A stretch of DNA of 64,000 bases from Lunularia cruciata (taxonomy: Eukaryota; Streptophyta; Marchantiopsida; Lunulariales; Lunulariaceae), in assembly GCA_948567375.1 (NCBI GenBank), contig OX419757.1, positions 47,861,665-47,925,664 of the forward strand, given 5' to 3'. The translations under genes were made by a program, and so were the position numbers. The notes below the pieces were generated by a model. The model saw only the letters and a program-made list of their open reading frames with translations, had not been told where the DNA came from and ran no database searches. This document shows, piece after piece, positions 35,761-45,600 of this stretch (the first letter of the stretch is position 1; every line of letters begins with the position of its first letter).

Positions 35761-38381
35761 ATGACAAGCAATTTTCCCTCGCCATTAAGAAGTCACCCTA
35801 TAGGAGATTGTGGGAAGGGAAGTAGAGTTAAAGATGTGCTGGTGTGTCAAGAAGCAATCGAGAGAGTTAATCCGGGAATAAGTAGGAAGAATAGTTCCCA
35901 GCCCAAAGTGGAAGAGAGAAAGATGGGAGGAGGGAAGAAGAATTCCAAATTTGCAGTGAGAAATCATGCAATTTGGAGGTTAGATGTGATCGCAAGAATT
36001 GAAGTCTTGAGTAGGCTTTGGATCACATTCTTGGCATGGAACTAGAATGTTAGTTTTCTAGGGTTCATGACTAAGATCATCGAGAGTAAGTGTACGATGG
36101 CCCTAAGGAAGAAGGGAAGAGAGGTAATCCGGCTTGCTGGACAGAGTCGGATTGGAGGTTAGTACTCGGAAGAGAAGCAGGCATGGAGCATGGTGCAACG
36201 TTCTTGGAGAAGGGAGAAGTAGCCAAAGAAACCCAAGAAGTGAGAGATGCCTTCTCTTTAAAGTGCACAAAGAATAATTACAAAGTAGAGAGCTATAAGG
36301 ATCCTGTCAAGAGAGAGATCGTGAGTGCTCTAGTAGCGATCTTGAAGCCAAAGAGAATGACTTATGTGATGAAGCAATAAGCGGTGTTCTTCCATAAGAT
36401 GTTTGCAGGAGAGCCAATTAATTGGGCAAAGTGTCTTCATGGGAGGACAAGACAGATGGTGTGGAATTTGTGAGATAAGTTGCATCCACATTACATTGTG
36501 CTATTTGCAGCCCATTTCTATCTGGAGCTGAACTTACACAATGCGGCAGAGCGCAATAGGATAGTATCGCATTTCCATCCTGACTTAAGAAGAGATGCCG
36601 ATGCGGAGGAGCAGCAATACATTCTTCAGATCAGGAGTAGTGATGAGTACTACACACAAATGGGGAAGAGTGTGCAGTTGGAAGTGAGTACTTCAAAGTC
36701 AAAGAGGAGGAGTCGACAAGGAGAAGAAGAAGAAGTTGAGAAAGCAAGACCTTGGAAGGCTAGAAAGGTAAACCCAAGGAAAGGAATGGTGGTCATTGCA
36801 TCATCAAAGGGAGAATTGGAAGAAGAAGCCGAGTACAAGTCCAAAGACTTGGAAAGAGAAGAAGAACCCGAGTTCACACTGTAGAGTGGAGACACAAGTA
36901 GTGATAGCGATGATGGAGGGGAGATGACATTGGTACTTGAGGAAGAGGAAGCCAAGATGGAGACCAAGGAGAAAAGTAACTCAAAATTGGAAGACAAAGT
37001 GCTAGAGCAAGAGGAGAAGAGAGTTACCATTCAAAGAGGAGTTTGTTCCAGACAAAAGGTGAAGTGTGGAGCGGGGCTAAGTAAGGTAAGAGAAGAGGAG
37101 GATGGAAGTTCAAGGAGCAAAGCATCCATTCCTATAAGGCGACTGCGGCTTAGAAGAAAGTGTCGAGTGAGGAAGAGGTGAAGAAGGAGATCACTCTGCA
37201 AGTCGAGGTAACCTCGAGTGAAGGAGTAGAGAACCTGTGGGAGGTTGTGTGCCCATTGTTAGTAAAGTTAGAGCACATGAAGAAGGAGATGCAGTCAAAG
37301 TGTCCGGAGGTGAAGATTGTGTTGCAGGTGTTAGCAAGATTAGAAGAAGAGAACTCTGAATTAAAGAAGAGTATAATCCAAGGTGGAGAGGAAAGGGAAG
37401 TACTATGAGTAGATGCAGTAGTATAGATTCAAGTGATTGAGAACTTGAGAAGAGAAGTGAGGAATAGGGAGGAACTAATAGAGAAAAATGTTATAGCAAG
37501 GGAAAGACAAATAGTTGAGTATGAAATCTTGAAGTAGCAGTTTGCTGACTCTTTCTCTACTACTCTTGCCATAGCATGGATAATTAGAAATTATCCATGC
37601 TATGGCAAGAGTAGCAGAGAAAGAGCAAGAGCTTGATAGGGTGATGGAGAGTGTAGAGGAGAAGAAGCAACTGTGGCAACGAGAGTTGATAGTGAGATAT
37701 AGAGAGGAAGAAAGGTTGAGAGAGTTACTTTGCAATCAAGAGGAAAAGATTGTGCAGAAAGAGAAGGAGAAGGAAGCTGTGAAAGCCGAGTTCAAAGCGG
37801 AATTAGCAATGTATAGAGAAGATTGGCTTGCAGATCAAGAACGGGAGAGGAAAATGAGATTGGAGCCATTGAAGGAGATTGTGATCAAGATGAATGCGAT
37901 GCTAAGTGCAGAGGCCAACATGTGCATTGAAGAAACGAGAGTACATGAGTTGAAGTTGTTGGTGCAGGAGACAAGGAGGAGAAATATGAAGGACAAAGAC
38001 TTTAATGCCTTACTTATCAGTCTAAGAACTCGTGTAGATAGAAAGATATTGGAGGTAGAAGACAATATCACAATCAGATTAGACTTAGTAAAATTAGAGA
38101 TAGATAAACTTCAGAAGGATGTCAAAGCAAAACCCAAAGTAGATAACATAGGAGTACAGATGTCTTTGGAGTTACCATTGGAGACATTAGAGAAGAGTGG
38201 GTCGGGAGATAAGGAGTTAGATAGATTACCTACTAGTGGAATTTCAGATCAGGAAAGAGAACTGTTAGATTTGGTAGAGGAATTAGGAGTTGTGAAACAC
38301 GAGGATAGAGTAGTAGTAAGTGAAGTTACTTCAGGTTTGGGTTTGAAAGCCGAGGAAGAAGTAGACATCGGATCGGATTAG
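35761..38381 (+). pseudogene. U3-encoded coiled-coil protein, giant-LTR family
   Basis: Reconstructed by eye from segments 35,761-36,045, 36,090-36,380, 36,480-36,884, 36,924-37,181, 37,160-37,408 and 37,602-38,381. The N-terminal part has AIWRLDVIARIEVLSRLWIT and FLGFMTKI. The central block has VFFHKMFAGEPINWAKCLHG, HYIVLFAAHFYLELNL and HFHPDLRRDADAEEQQY. Then follow acidic and basic low-complexity linkers. The C-terminal half is Glu/Lys-rich heptads (EKEQELDRVMESVEEKKQLW, EEERLRELLCNQEEKIVQKE, HELKLLVQETRRRN, ISLRTRVDRKILEVEDNITI), clearly coiled coil. The longest intact piece is 259 codons. No catalytic motif, zinc finger or membrane segment seen. Function unknown; the order of blocks is kept in three other copies, so it was a protein. 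Three stops share one frame; one frameshift lies near 37,175 and a palindrome at 37,549-37,625. Confidence 0.75.
37549..37625. repeat. Snap-back palindrome inside the U3 ORF
   Basis: Arms of 37 bases with one mismatch around a three-base loop (AGA at 37,586-37,588). The right arm belongs to the coding sequence (ATGGCAAGAGTAGCAGAGAA); the left arm is its inverted copy and breaks the frame. Confidence 0.9.
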
Positions 38382-39179
38382 AAACAGTTTTGAGATTTGA
38401 AGAAGTAGATATGAAGAGGTGCATTGTTAGTTTGGATCTGTATGTTAGAAGAGTTGTTGTAGAACGGTATAGTTGTTAGAACTGTCATTTGCTTCACTAT
38501 TTAAGAGTGGCATTTGTAGTCTTATGTTGTTCAGTGCTCATTATTCTAAGAATAGATAAAGCAAAATGTTGTGAAGCAGTGCTCATCGCTTGAGCTTGAT
38601 TCTGAGTATCAACATTGTGTTTGTGTTTGTGAGTGCGTGGAGCAATTTGAAGTGCAAGTCAGTGTGCTTGTTGGATGTTGGATTCCGCAACCTTGATCTT
38701 TACTCTATGTGTTTGATCCTGAATGAAGTGCAATCAAAGTAATGCTTTGACAGATTTGAGAAGAATTGTAGTGTTGGTAGTATTTTGCATTTATGAGTGC
38801 AGCGTGAAGTTGATGTGAAACAATTTGATCAAGGAAGTTGTCCCTTTAGTGGAGGAGTAGAACACAATTCTGAAGCAAAGTCATTTTGCAATGAAGTGCC
38901 ATTTTTGGGAGAGCCTGAATTATCACAATCAAGATTGTTTGGAAAGAATTGAAGGTGTTGTGATTAAGAAGTATTAATCTGTGACAATACTGCAAATCAT
39001 TACTTGTTACTCTCTTCTGGGTATGGTTTCTACCTGAGAGATTAAAGACGCAATCAAGAAGAACTACATTGTTACTGTTTGATTTCATATTTGACCAATT
39101 CAGACTCGTATCTCTATGGGAATAAACTTTACTTACCTGATTACCACAAAAGTGATATTTTCTGGGTTATCACAAAATG

Positions 39180-39447
39180 ATAACCTCATGAATTGCCGCC
39201 ATGACTATTACTCTATCATAATACTTTATAGTTTATCTAAGTTAACATGTAGATGCAATACATCTACCATTACGATTGGAAGTACCAAGGGTTCATCAAA
39301 CAAGGTGATTGCATTTAGAAAATTCTACCCAAAGCATGAGATGATAAACTACATGAAATGATGCTTGGGTAGTACATGGACAAAAAAATCTCAATGTTTT
39401 GATAGAAATGGATTTAGTGGTCTATAAATTCCATCCATCCAATTCTT
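39180..39447 (-). other. Chromovirus leader (5' untranslated)
   Basis: Between the primer-binding site and gag. It matches the leader at 42,526-42,688 (+ strand) over about 165 bases beginning AGCAAGAAT(T/G)(G/A)GATGG. No ORF. Confidence 0.7.
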
Positions 39448-39459
39448 GCTTTGATACCA
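39448..39459 (-). other. Primer-binding site, initiator Met tRNA type
   Basis: TGGTATCAAAGC on the - strand, one base after the LTR. It differs at one base from TGGTATCAGAGC, the plant consensus complementary to the 3' end of initiator methionine tRNA. Confidence 0.85.
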
Positions 39460-39460
39460 A

Positions 39461-39945
39461 TATAAAAGACCAAGACCAAGGAGAGAAATAGGAGAATGGA
39501 AGACCGTAGTGAGAGATCACATTGGGATGCTTGAATGAAGGAAAATCTGAATGCCTAGCATGAACTTGGGCTTTGTTTTTTATAGAGAGAATACAAGGCT
39601 CTTGAGAAGCTTCTCAAGAAGCTTCCTTAAGCCACCTTCTTGGAATACAAGCCAAGTTAACCAAGAAGCTTCTCAAGAAGCTTCCTTCTAGAAGCCATCT
39701 ACTTGGCATGCAAGCTAAGCTAGTTGGAAGCTTCCCAAGAAGCTACCTTGGAATGCAAGCTAAGCTAACCAAGAAGCTTCCCAAAAATCTTCCTTCTAGA
39801 GGTCACCACTTGGCATGCACATTACCCAATAATTTGAAGGTACCAAGTAGCTTCCTAGATATTTCTAGAATATTCTAGGCTAATTTGCCTTATTTGCTAC
39901 TTTGTTAGCCTTGACTAACTTGTCAATAAACTCCATATTGTTACA
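39461..39945 (-). repeat. 5' LTR, heat-shock-element family
   Basis: 485 bp, TGTAACAATATGGAG start on the - strand. Heat-shock-type triplets in register: TTC 39,863-39,865, GAA 39,868-39,870, TTC 39,873-39,875. GAAGCTTC dyads recur at 39,605-39,780. The TATA-like TTTTTTATAGAGAG region is near 39,577. Confidence 0.87.
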
Positions 39946-40727
39946 CAATGTGTATATTGTCTACCAAGGAGGGGAATATACAACCTAGCATAGCCAAAGT
40001 AGTAAATAAGAGAGCTCTAAAGTCATCCATGGCAAATAAAGGTCCCTCTTAAGGATCTCCTTGTCCTGTACTAACAATTGACTCCAAGATGGTGACTCCC
40101 TCTTATGATGAACCATGCTAATAGTAAAGGGAAGCAAGAGAACCATAGAATGACCACACAAAAGAAATAAGACTCACCAAGGATCCACTAGCCTCCATAA
40201 GCTCTCTAAAGATGGATGCCCAAGAGATGCTATTACAAGCATTCTCTATATCCATCTATAGGATGACTCACTTTGGATGGATATCCAAAAATGCCCTGAT
40301 GCTTAGGGATATAGCCTCACAACCTCCAAGTGAGTTACCTTAGACTGATGAGAGTTGAGGTGTTGTCGAAAGTGAAATAATGTTGAAGGACAATGGTACA
40401 ACTGACCAAGCACAAAAAGATCTCTCCAAGATCAATTGGTCTAATGTCTCTTTTTTCCTTCTCCATTGCAAGAAGATGAATAACACCTAACACCTGACTA
40501 ACTAATGTAGGAATATATTCCCTCACTTTTGCTATAGCTACCTAAAATAGCTTAGTAAATCCACTAGAAGGATCATCTGCTTGACGTCAATCTTTAAGAT
40601 ACTCATATACCATCCCTTACAACCCTTTTAAAGAGAAGCAAGGAGTAATGCATGACATAGATGCAAAAAGCAAGCTATCAAGACATAAAACTACTCAAGT
40701 TGATAATCCAAGACCTCTAATGGTTTT
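39946..40727 (-). pseudogene. LINE, 5' part of the preserved RT
   Basis: On the - strand, from 40,620 downwards: SSGFTKLF, VAIAKVREYIPTLVSQVLGV, MEKEKRDIRPIDLGEIFLCL, AFLDIHPK, then MDIENACNSISWASIFREL, the catalytic-palm region, GQGDP followed by a stop and EGPLFAMDDFRAL, and FPSLVDNIHIV at the chromovirus boundary, where the usual ADD box reads VDN. These are non-LTR reverse transcriptase motifs in the right order. The ORF continues at 29,811. The 5' end stops near 40,727 against a PHD-element LTR, consistent with 5' truncation during insertion. Confidence 0.75.
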
Positions 40728-41371
40728 CATGCATATATATATTGCTACACAACATACATCATTGTCAAAACACTATAGAAGCACAACTCACACATAAGTC
40801 ATACATGGACTCTCAAGTGCCACAATAATCAGTTTGTTCACACAACTCAAATCACACTCAATCAAATCAGTACTTGATCTGTCACTCAACAATCTGCTAA
40901 CAATTGGGCACTTATTATAGTCAAGCCATACTCACTCTAGCTAGGAGAATCCAAGTGATGCTTGCCGGCCTCTATCCATCATAGCCAAGAATTAGAAGGC
41001 TCAACATTAGGGAAGTGAGCTCTCTGGAGCTACACTTCAAAAATATACCCCTTGGATTCCAACCCTAATGGTCTGTTGATGGCACATCCAATGGTGTGAA
41101 TGGTGCAAGTGATGGTGGGTCCTACCATGTAGTCAATACCTTGAACACAAAATCTGATTGTCAACAAGTAGTCTTTGAGTAACTACCAAAATACTCCTTA
41201 CTACCAACACTACTACTCTAGAGTCCAAGCAATCTAGGTGCAATGCTACAAATAGCATGACAACTATCATGTGTATATGTACATTGCTATACAACATACA
41301 TCTCTATCAACATCACACAATATAGAAGCAAAAATCACACATATGTCATGCATGGACTCTCAAGTGCCACA
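40728..41371 (-). repeat. LTR of the PHD-type element, second copy
   Basis: Starts TGTGGCACTTGAGAG (- strand) at 41,371, directly after the polypurine tract CTAAGGGGGCGAT (41,372-41,384). Matches 10,464-11,175, including the internal repeat of its first 115 bp or so (second start at 40,825). About 644 bp remain; the far end abuts the truncated LINE. Confidence 0.78.
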
Positions 41372-41384
41372 ATCGCCCCCTTAG

Positions 41385-42082
41385 CTGGTGGTTAGGTTCC
41401 TCTAACTCCAAATAGCCATCCATTCCAAGTATATGGTATACCCTATGGTGGGCAAAAGATCAAGAAGTTGGGTGCTATTGAGCCCTATCATTAGTCACTT
41501 GTGTGCAATCTATATCATATAAAGGATGAAATAGCTATAGGTCAAGTACATCTAGGGCATAACTACTATCCTTGAGGAACCATCATGAGAGGAGGAGTCA
41601 TACATGCCATATGGTATCCTCTCAAACAACTATCATACACTAACATAGTAGCAACTCCACCAAAAGAGCCATATAACATACACTACAAGTCTACATGTAC
41701 AACTTCCAAGCTTGGTTCCATAGTACCATCAATGTTTGGGAGGTAGTATGGTGCACAATTGCACACATGATCCTTCCAAACAACACCATCACGTCCTTCC
41801 AACACAAGGACTTCAGATGGCAAAACCTCAAACACTCTCAAGATAGTGCAGCCTATAGAAACATCAAGTGTCATTGGTGTTGTCTACAATAGATATACAT
41901 AATTACTTGGATAAAATCAACGGATCAAGGGTCTATAACCTCCTCCTCAAATGGTAGCATAGTCTAAGGTATCCTTATGCTCAATAATTGCCAAGTTCAC
42001 AAAGGCCATTGGCATCACTCTTTGAAAGATCTCTGCTTGTTGAGAACATGCACTCATCTAGATCATCCAAGTCCAACACTAT
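41385..42082 (-). pseudogene. PHD-type Ty3/gypsy element, second copy: integrase C-terminus and PHD finger
   Basis: On the - strand. VLDLDDLDECMFS-like sequence at about 42,070, then a decayed linker, then CTILRVFEVLPSEVLVLEGR, DGVVWKDHVCNCAPYYLPN and the PHD finger at 41,682-41,548. Finger ligands: CML-Tyr (Cys lost), MLV-Tyr (Cys lost), DSC, GYH, HMAC (Cys retained), PPL, VPQG, two stops, LCPRC. Together with 10,154-10,288 it gives a full C4HC3 ancestor. The two copies lie on opposite strands and about 30 kb apart, and differ throughout, so they are independent insertions. Confidence 0.75.
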
Positions 42083-42512
42083 TATAACAATATAGAATTT
42101 AGCAATGAAGTTAGTTAGTGCTAACAATGTAGCAAGTAGGCCAAATTAGCCTAGAATATTCTAGAAGTATCTAGAAAACTTCTTAGGAAGCTTCTTGGCT
42201 AGCTTAGCTTGCACTCCAAGTTGATAGTTTTTAAAAGGAAGCTTCTAGAAGCTTCCAACTAGCTTAGCTTGCACGCCAAGTAGCCAACTTCCAGAAGGAA
42301 TTTGTCTACTTGAGAAGCTTCTTGGTTAACTTAGCTTGCACTCCAAGAAAGTAGCTCAAGGAAACTTCTTGAGAAGCTTCCCAAGAGCCTTATATGCCTC
42401 ATATAAATACCAAGGCCAAAGCTCATGCTAGGCATTCGGAGTTTCCCACACTCGAGTATCCCAATGTAATCATCCATTCTCCTAGTTCTCTCTTTGGTCT
42501 TGGTCTTTTACA
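42083..42512 (+). repeat. 5' LTR, heat-shock-element chromovirus (second copy)
   Basis: 430 bp, from TATAACAATATAG (ancestral TGTAACAATATGG) to GGTCTTTTACA. Followed by one base and a primer-binding site. TATAAATAC at 42,402-42,410 is the TATA box, so the heat-shock elements at 42,154-42,176 and 42,238-42,255 lie 150-250 bases upstream of it in U3. The element body is interrupted after 175 bases of leader by the giant-LTR element. Confidence 0.88.
42154..42255 (+). promoter_or_regulatory. Heat-shock element array in LTR U3
   Basis: Two arrays fit the HSF consensus of alternating GAA and TTC triplets spaced by two bases. Array 1: GAA 42,154, TTC 42,159, GAA 42,164, ATC 42,169 (one mismatch), GAA 42,174. 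Array 2: GAA 42,238, TTC 42,243, GAA 42,248, TTC 42,253, all perfect (GAAGCTTCTAGAAGCTTC). Both arrays also occur in the LTR fragment at 60,217-60,555. Binding by heat-shock factors is inferred from the motif. Confidence 0.75.
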
Positions 42513-42513
42513 T

Positions 42514-42525
42514 TGGTATTAGAGC
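42514..42525 (+). other. Primer-binding site, initiator Met tRNA type
   Basis: TGGTATTAGAGC, one change from the TGGTATCAGAGC consensus. The leader at 42,526-42,688 follows and matches that at 39,447 downwards. Confidence 0.85.
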
Positions 42526-42688
42526 AAGAATGAGATGGATGGAATTTATAGACCACCAAATTCATTTCCACCAAACCATTGGGATTTTTGTGTCAAGGTA
42601 CTACCGAAGCATCATTTTACATAATTCATCACCTCATGTTTTGGGCAGAATTTTCTAAATACAATCAACTTGTTTGAGGATCCCTTGA

Positions 42689-45600
42689 TGTGGTACCCAC
42701 ATTTTTTGGCTTTTACAAGTTTTAAAGAAGAAATGCGTTGGTAAAGCCAAAAGAGGGCTAAATGAGGAAGAAACACAAAGAATTGTATGTTTAGCATAAA
42801 CCCAAAGTAGACCTTGGGTCAAAGTCAAAAGGACTTGGGTCAGGCATATATAAGTATGAAGCCAAAAACAAAGGACTTTGTATTAGGATGTGCAACCTGA
42901 TCCAAAGAACTTGTAACAACTTATCTTGGAGGTCAACTAATCAAAAAGTACATGGGAAGAAAGTGACTACCTCAAGGCCAAGATGACCTTGACAGTGACA
43001 AGAAACCAACCTATAAAATTGGTGGGTAAATGAAGAAGTGATTGAGAATAACTGATCAATGAAAGAGTATAAAATTGAGATTTAGACAAGGAAGCGCTAC
43101 AATGTCTAGATGATATCTTGTTCAAAGTCAACCCAAAGGAATGAAAACTACAAGTACGCAAGAGGAGTGGGTTAGAGTCTTGGGTCTTTCATAAGTAGAG
43201 AGTCAAGAAGCATATGATGGCTCCAAAGGGAAATGAGTTGAGTGCAGTGAGAGGTCTTGCAATTGTCAATTGGATGTAGTGGCAAGGATCAAAGTTTTGT
43301 CCAGACTTTGCATCCTATTTCTAGCCTATAATTAGAATTTGAGCTTTCTAAGGTTCATGGCAGAAATCACTACCAACAATCACAAGGATGGGCCCAAGCA
43401 TGAAGAGACAAGAGGTAATCCGGCTTGATGGATTGAGTTGGATTGGGGATCGGTCTTGGTAAGAGAAGCAAGAGAGGTAGGAAGTATCACCTTCTATCAA
43501 AAGTGTGATGCTTTGGAAGAAATTGCTGAGGTGAGGAATTATTTAAGTAGACCTCACACCAAGAATGGGTAGAAGGTGGATAGCTTCAAGGATCCAATAT
43601 GAAGAGGGATCATAAGCATGATGATGGCTATGTTTAAGCCAAAGCAAACCACCTATGTAATGATGCAATAGGTAGTCTTCTTTCACTAGATGTTTGCAAG
43701 GGAGGCAATGGACTGGGCAAGGAGTTTGCACCAACATGTTGGGCAGATGATCACCAGTTGGAGAATGGATATCCTGCTCCACTACTTTGTACCCTTTGCA
43801 ACTCACTTCTACTTTGGGCTAAACCTACTTAGATTGGAGGAGAGAGGATGGATGGTGTCTCATTTTCACCCCCAATTTATGTAGAGAAGCAGATGGGGAT
43901 AAATGATATTTCATCGCATGAAGGCAATGAGTATTGCTTGAAGAGTGGCAATAGACATCCCTATGCCAAGGAAGAGAAGTAGACCCAAAGGATGAATCAT
44001 GCCAGTGTAGCCCCAGAAGATACAAAGACTAAATCCAAAGCCCGCACCGGTAGAAGTGAAAGACTCAACTTTGGAGGAAGAATCAAAAGGAGAAATGGAG
44101 TCAAAGAAAGAAGCCTTAGGAGCATAAGAAGAATTAATACTATGGAGCAAAGAGTCTAGCAGTGGTAGTGAAGGAGAGGCCAAAGTTAAGCAATCAAGAG
44201 AAGGGATTGTTGGAGAAGAAGAGTGGAGTTTTATGAGGCAATTGACTACATAAAGGTAGAGAGAAGCCATGTCTGGAGTTGCTAGCAAATGAGCTGGAAG
44301 ATGAAGAAGTAGGAGATGGTGCTTTGGTATTTCCAAGGGTGGCAAGAACAAAGAGAAGCACTCAAGTGGTCATTGCAGGACCAAGCAAAGCTGAAGACAA
44401 AGAAGAGACCTCAGAGGTCGAGGCATTGAAGATACAAAGATTGCATCTTTGGGATAAGGCGCCAACAAAAGAAGTGCACACCAAAGACAAAGACATTAGA
44501 GACATGGAAGGAAGATATGACGGAGTTGAGTATCTATCAAAGATCATTTGTCCTTTGCTTGTGCTTCTACAACAAAAAAAGTGGAGCTGAAGAGCCATCA
44601 TCTGGAAGTGAGGAATGAGTTGGAAGTAGTAACAAAATGGGATGAGGTGACTTTGGAGTTGAGGAATAAGCTAACCTGAGGAGAGAAGGAAGCCAAAGAA
44701 CTTTGGGCTGAAGCAGTTCTTCAGAGGAAAAGCTTGGACTTCTTGAAGAAAAACTTGTAAAGTGCAATAATTAATTGAAGGAGCAAAAGGCATTGGTCAA
44801 GAAAATGAAACATGAAGTTGCCAATGTTTGAGTAGAGGTCATACACTCAAAGGAAATTGCAGTACTAATGGAGCAAGAGCTGAAGAGTTCGAAGAAGAGC
44901 GCAATAGAGAAAGACTAAGCCTGACAACAAGATTTGACATAACGTAATTGGGAGGAGGAACGATTGCAAGGGTTGCTCCAAGGAGTTGAAGATCACTTAG
45001 TCCAGTGTGGGCAAGAGGAGGCATTGAAAGATAAATTTGAGGATGAGTTGACTATGTATTGGAACAAGTTGGAAGTGGAGAGAAGTAAGAAGAAGGTAGT
45101 TCCAAGTGTAGAGTTAGATGTAGTAGGAGCAATCATGAAGGAGTTGAAAGTGATGCTAAGTACTAAAGTCAAGGTGAATTAGAAGAGGCAAGGCTGCACA
45201 AGTTGAATTTGTTGGTGCAGGAGACAAGGAAGAGGAAAGCAAAAGATCCAAAATTGAACAATCTTCTGATTCCTTTAAGAGATTGAGTAGATAGGAAAAT
45301 GTTAGAGGTAGGAGACAATGTCTATCTCAGATTAGATTTTATTAGATCAGATTTAGATTCACTTTGTAGTGAGATAAAGATGAATAAGAAGTCTGAAGTT
45401 GTAGAAGTAGGAGTGCAAGAGTCTTTGGGTGAGCTATCTGAGGTATTAGAGAAGAGTGGGTTAGTGGATAAAGAAGTAGATAGATTACATATGTCTGCAA
45501 TTGAAGTTCAGAGTGAAGAGATAGTAGAAATAGAATATTAGTAGGAGTAATAAAGAGACCCAAAGAACAAGAAGTACTTGTAGGAATATCAGGTCTGGAA

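Larger units (their letters stand above)
35349..39174 (+). repeat. Giant solo LTR (3.83 kb) carrying a U3 ORF
   Basis: Starts TGTGGCACACACATTTTTTG and ends GGGTTATCACA, with a perfect five-base target duplication AAATG at 35,344-35,348 and 39,175-39,179. Removing it restores the chromovirus leader across the junction (CTGCTACATGAAAATG then ATAACCTC). The same start and end bound the unit at 42,689-46,411, where the right end is followed by a primer-binding site, so the unit is an LTR. The TATA box TATTTAA is at 38,498-38,504, 676 bases before the LTR end, so U3 is about 3.1 kb and contains the ORF at 35,761-38,381. Confidence 0.85.
29812..39945 (-). mobile_element. Full-length chromovirus with heat-shock-element LTRs
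   Basis: Complete structure on the - strand: 5' LTR 39,461-39,945, primer-binding site 39,448-39,459, leader, gag, protease, RT, RNase H, integrase, chromodomain, polypurine tract 30,303-30,314, 3' LTR 29,812-30,302. The nominal length of 10.1 kb includes two nested solo LTRs (34,052-34,719 and 35,349-39,174), so the element itself is about 5.6 kb, a normal chromovirus size. It inserted into a LINE. Every coding segment has stops or frameshifts. A target duplication is not clearly preserved (CATTG upstream, CATCA downstream in element orientation). Confidence 0.88.

Noticed and set aside
35349-39174. The coiled-coil ORF as an antisense extra gene of the surrounding chromovirus
   Set aside because: The perfect AAATG duplication and TG/CA ends show a separate nested insertion; another copy has the same ORF in sense orientation in its own LTR.
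39600-39800. CRISPR-like or satellite array of GAAGCTTC units
   Set aside because: The units are irregular in length, lie inside LTRs and occur in a plant genome; they are LTR promoter modules.
29806-39950. A 5-bp target duplication for the heat-type chromovirus
   Set aside because: The flanks CATTG and CATCA match only in three bases; the LTR end is mutated, so I do not claim it.
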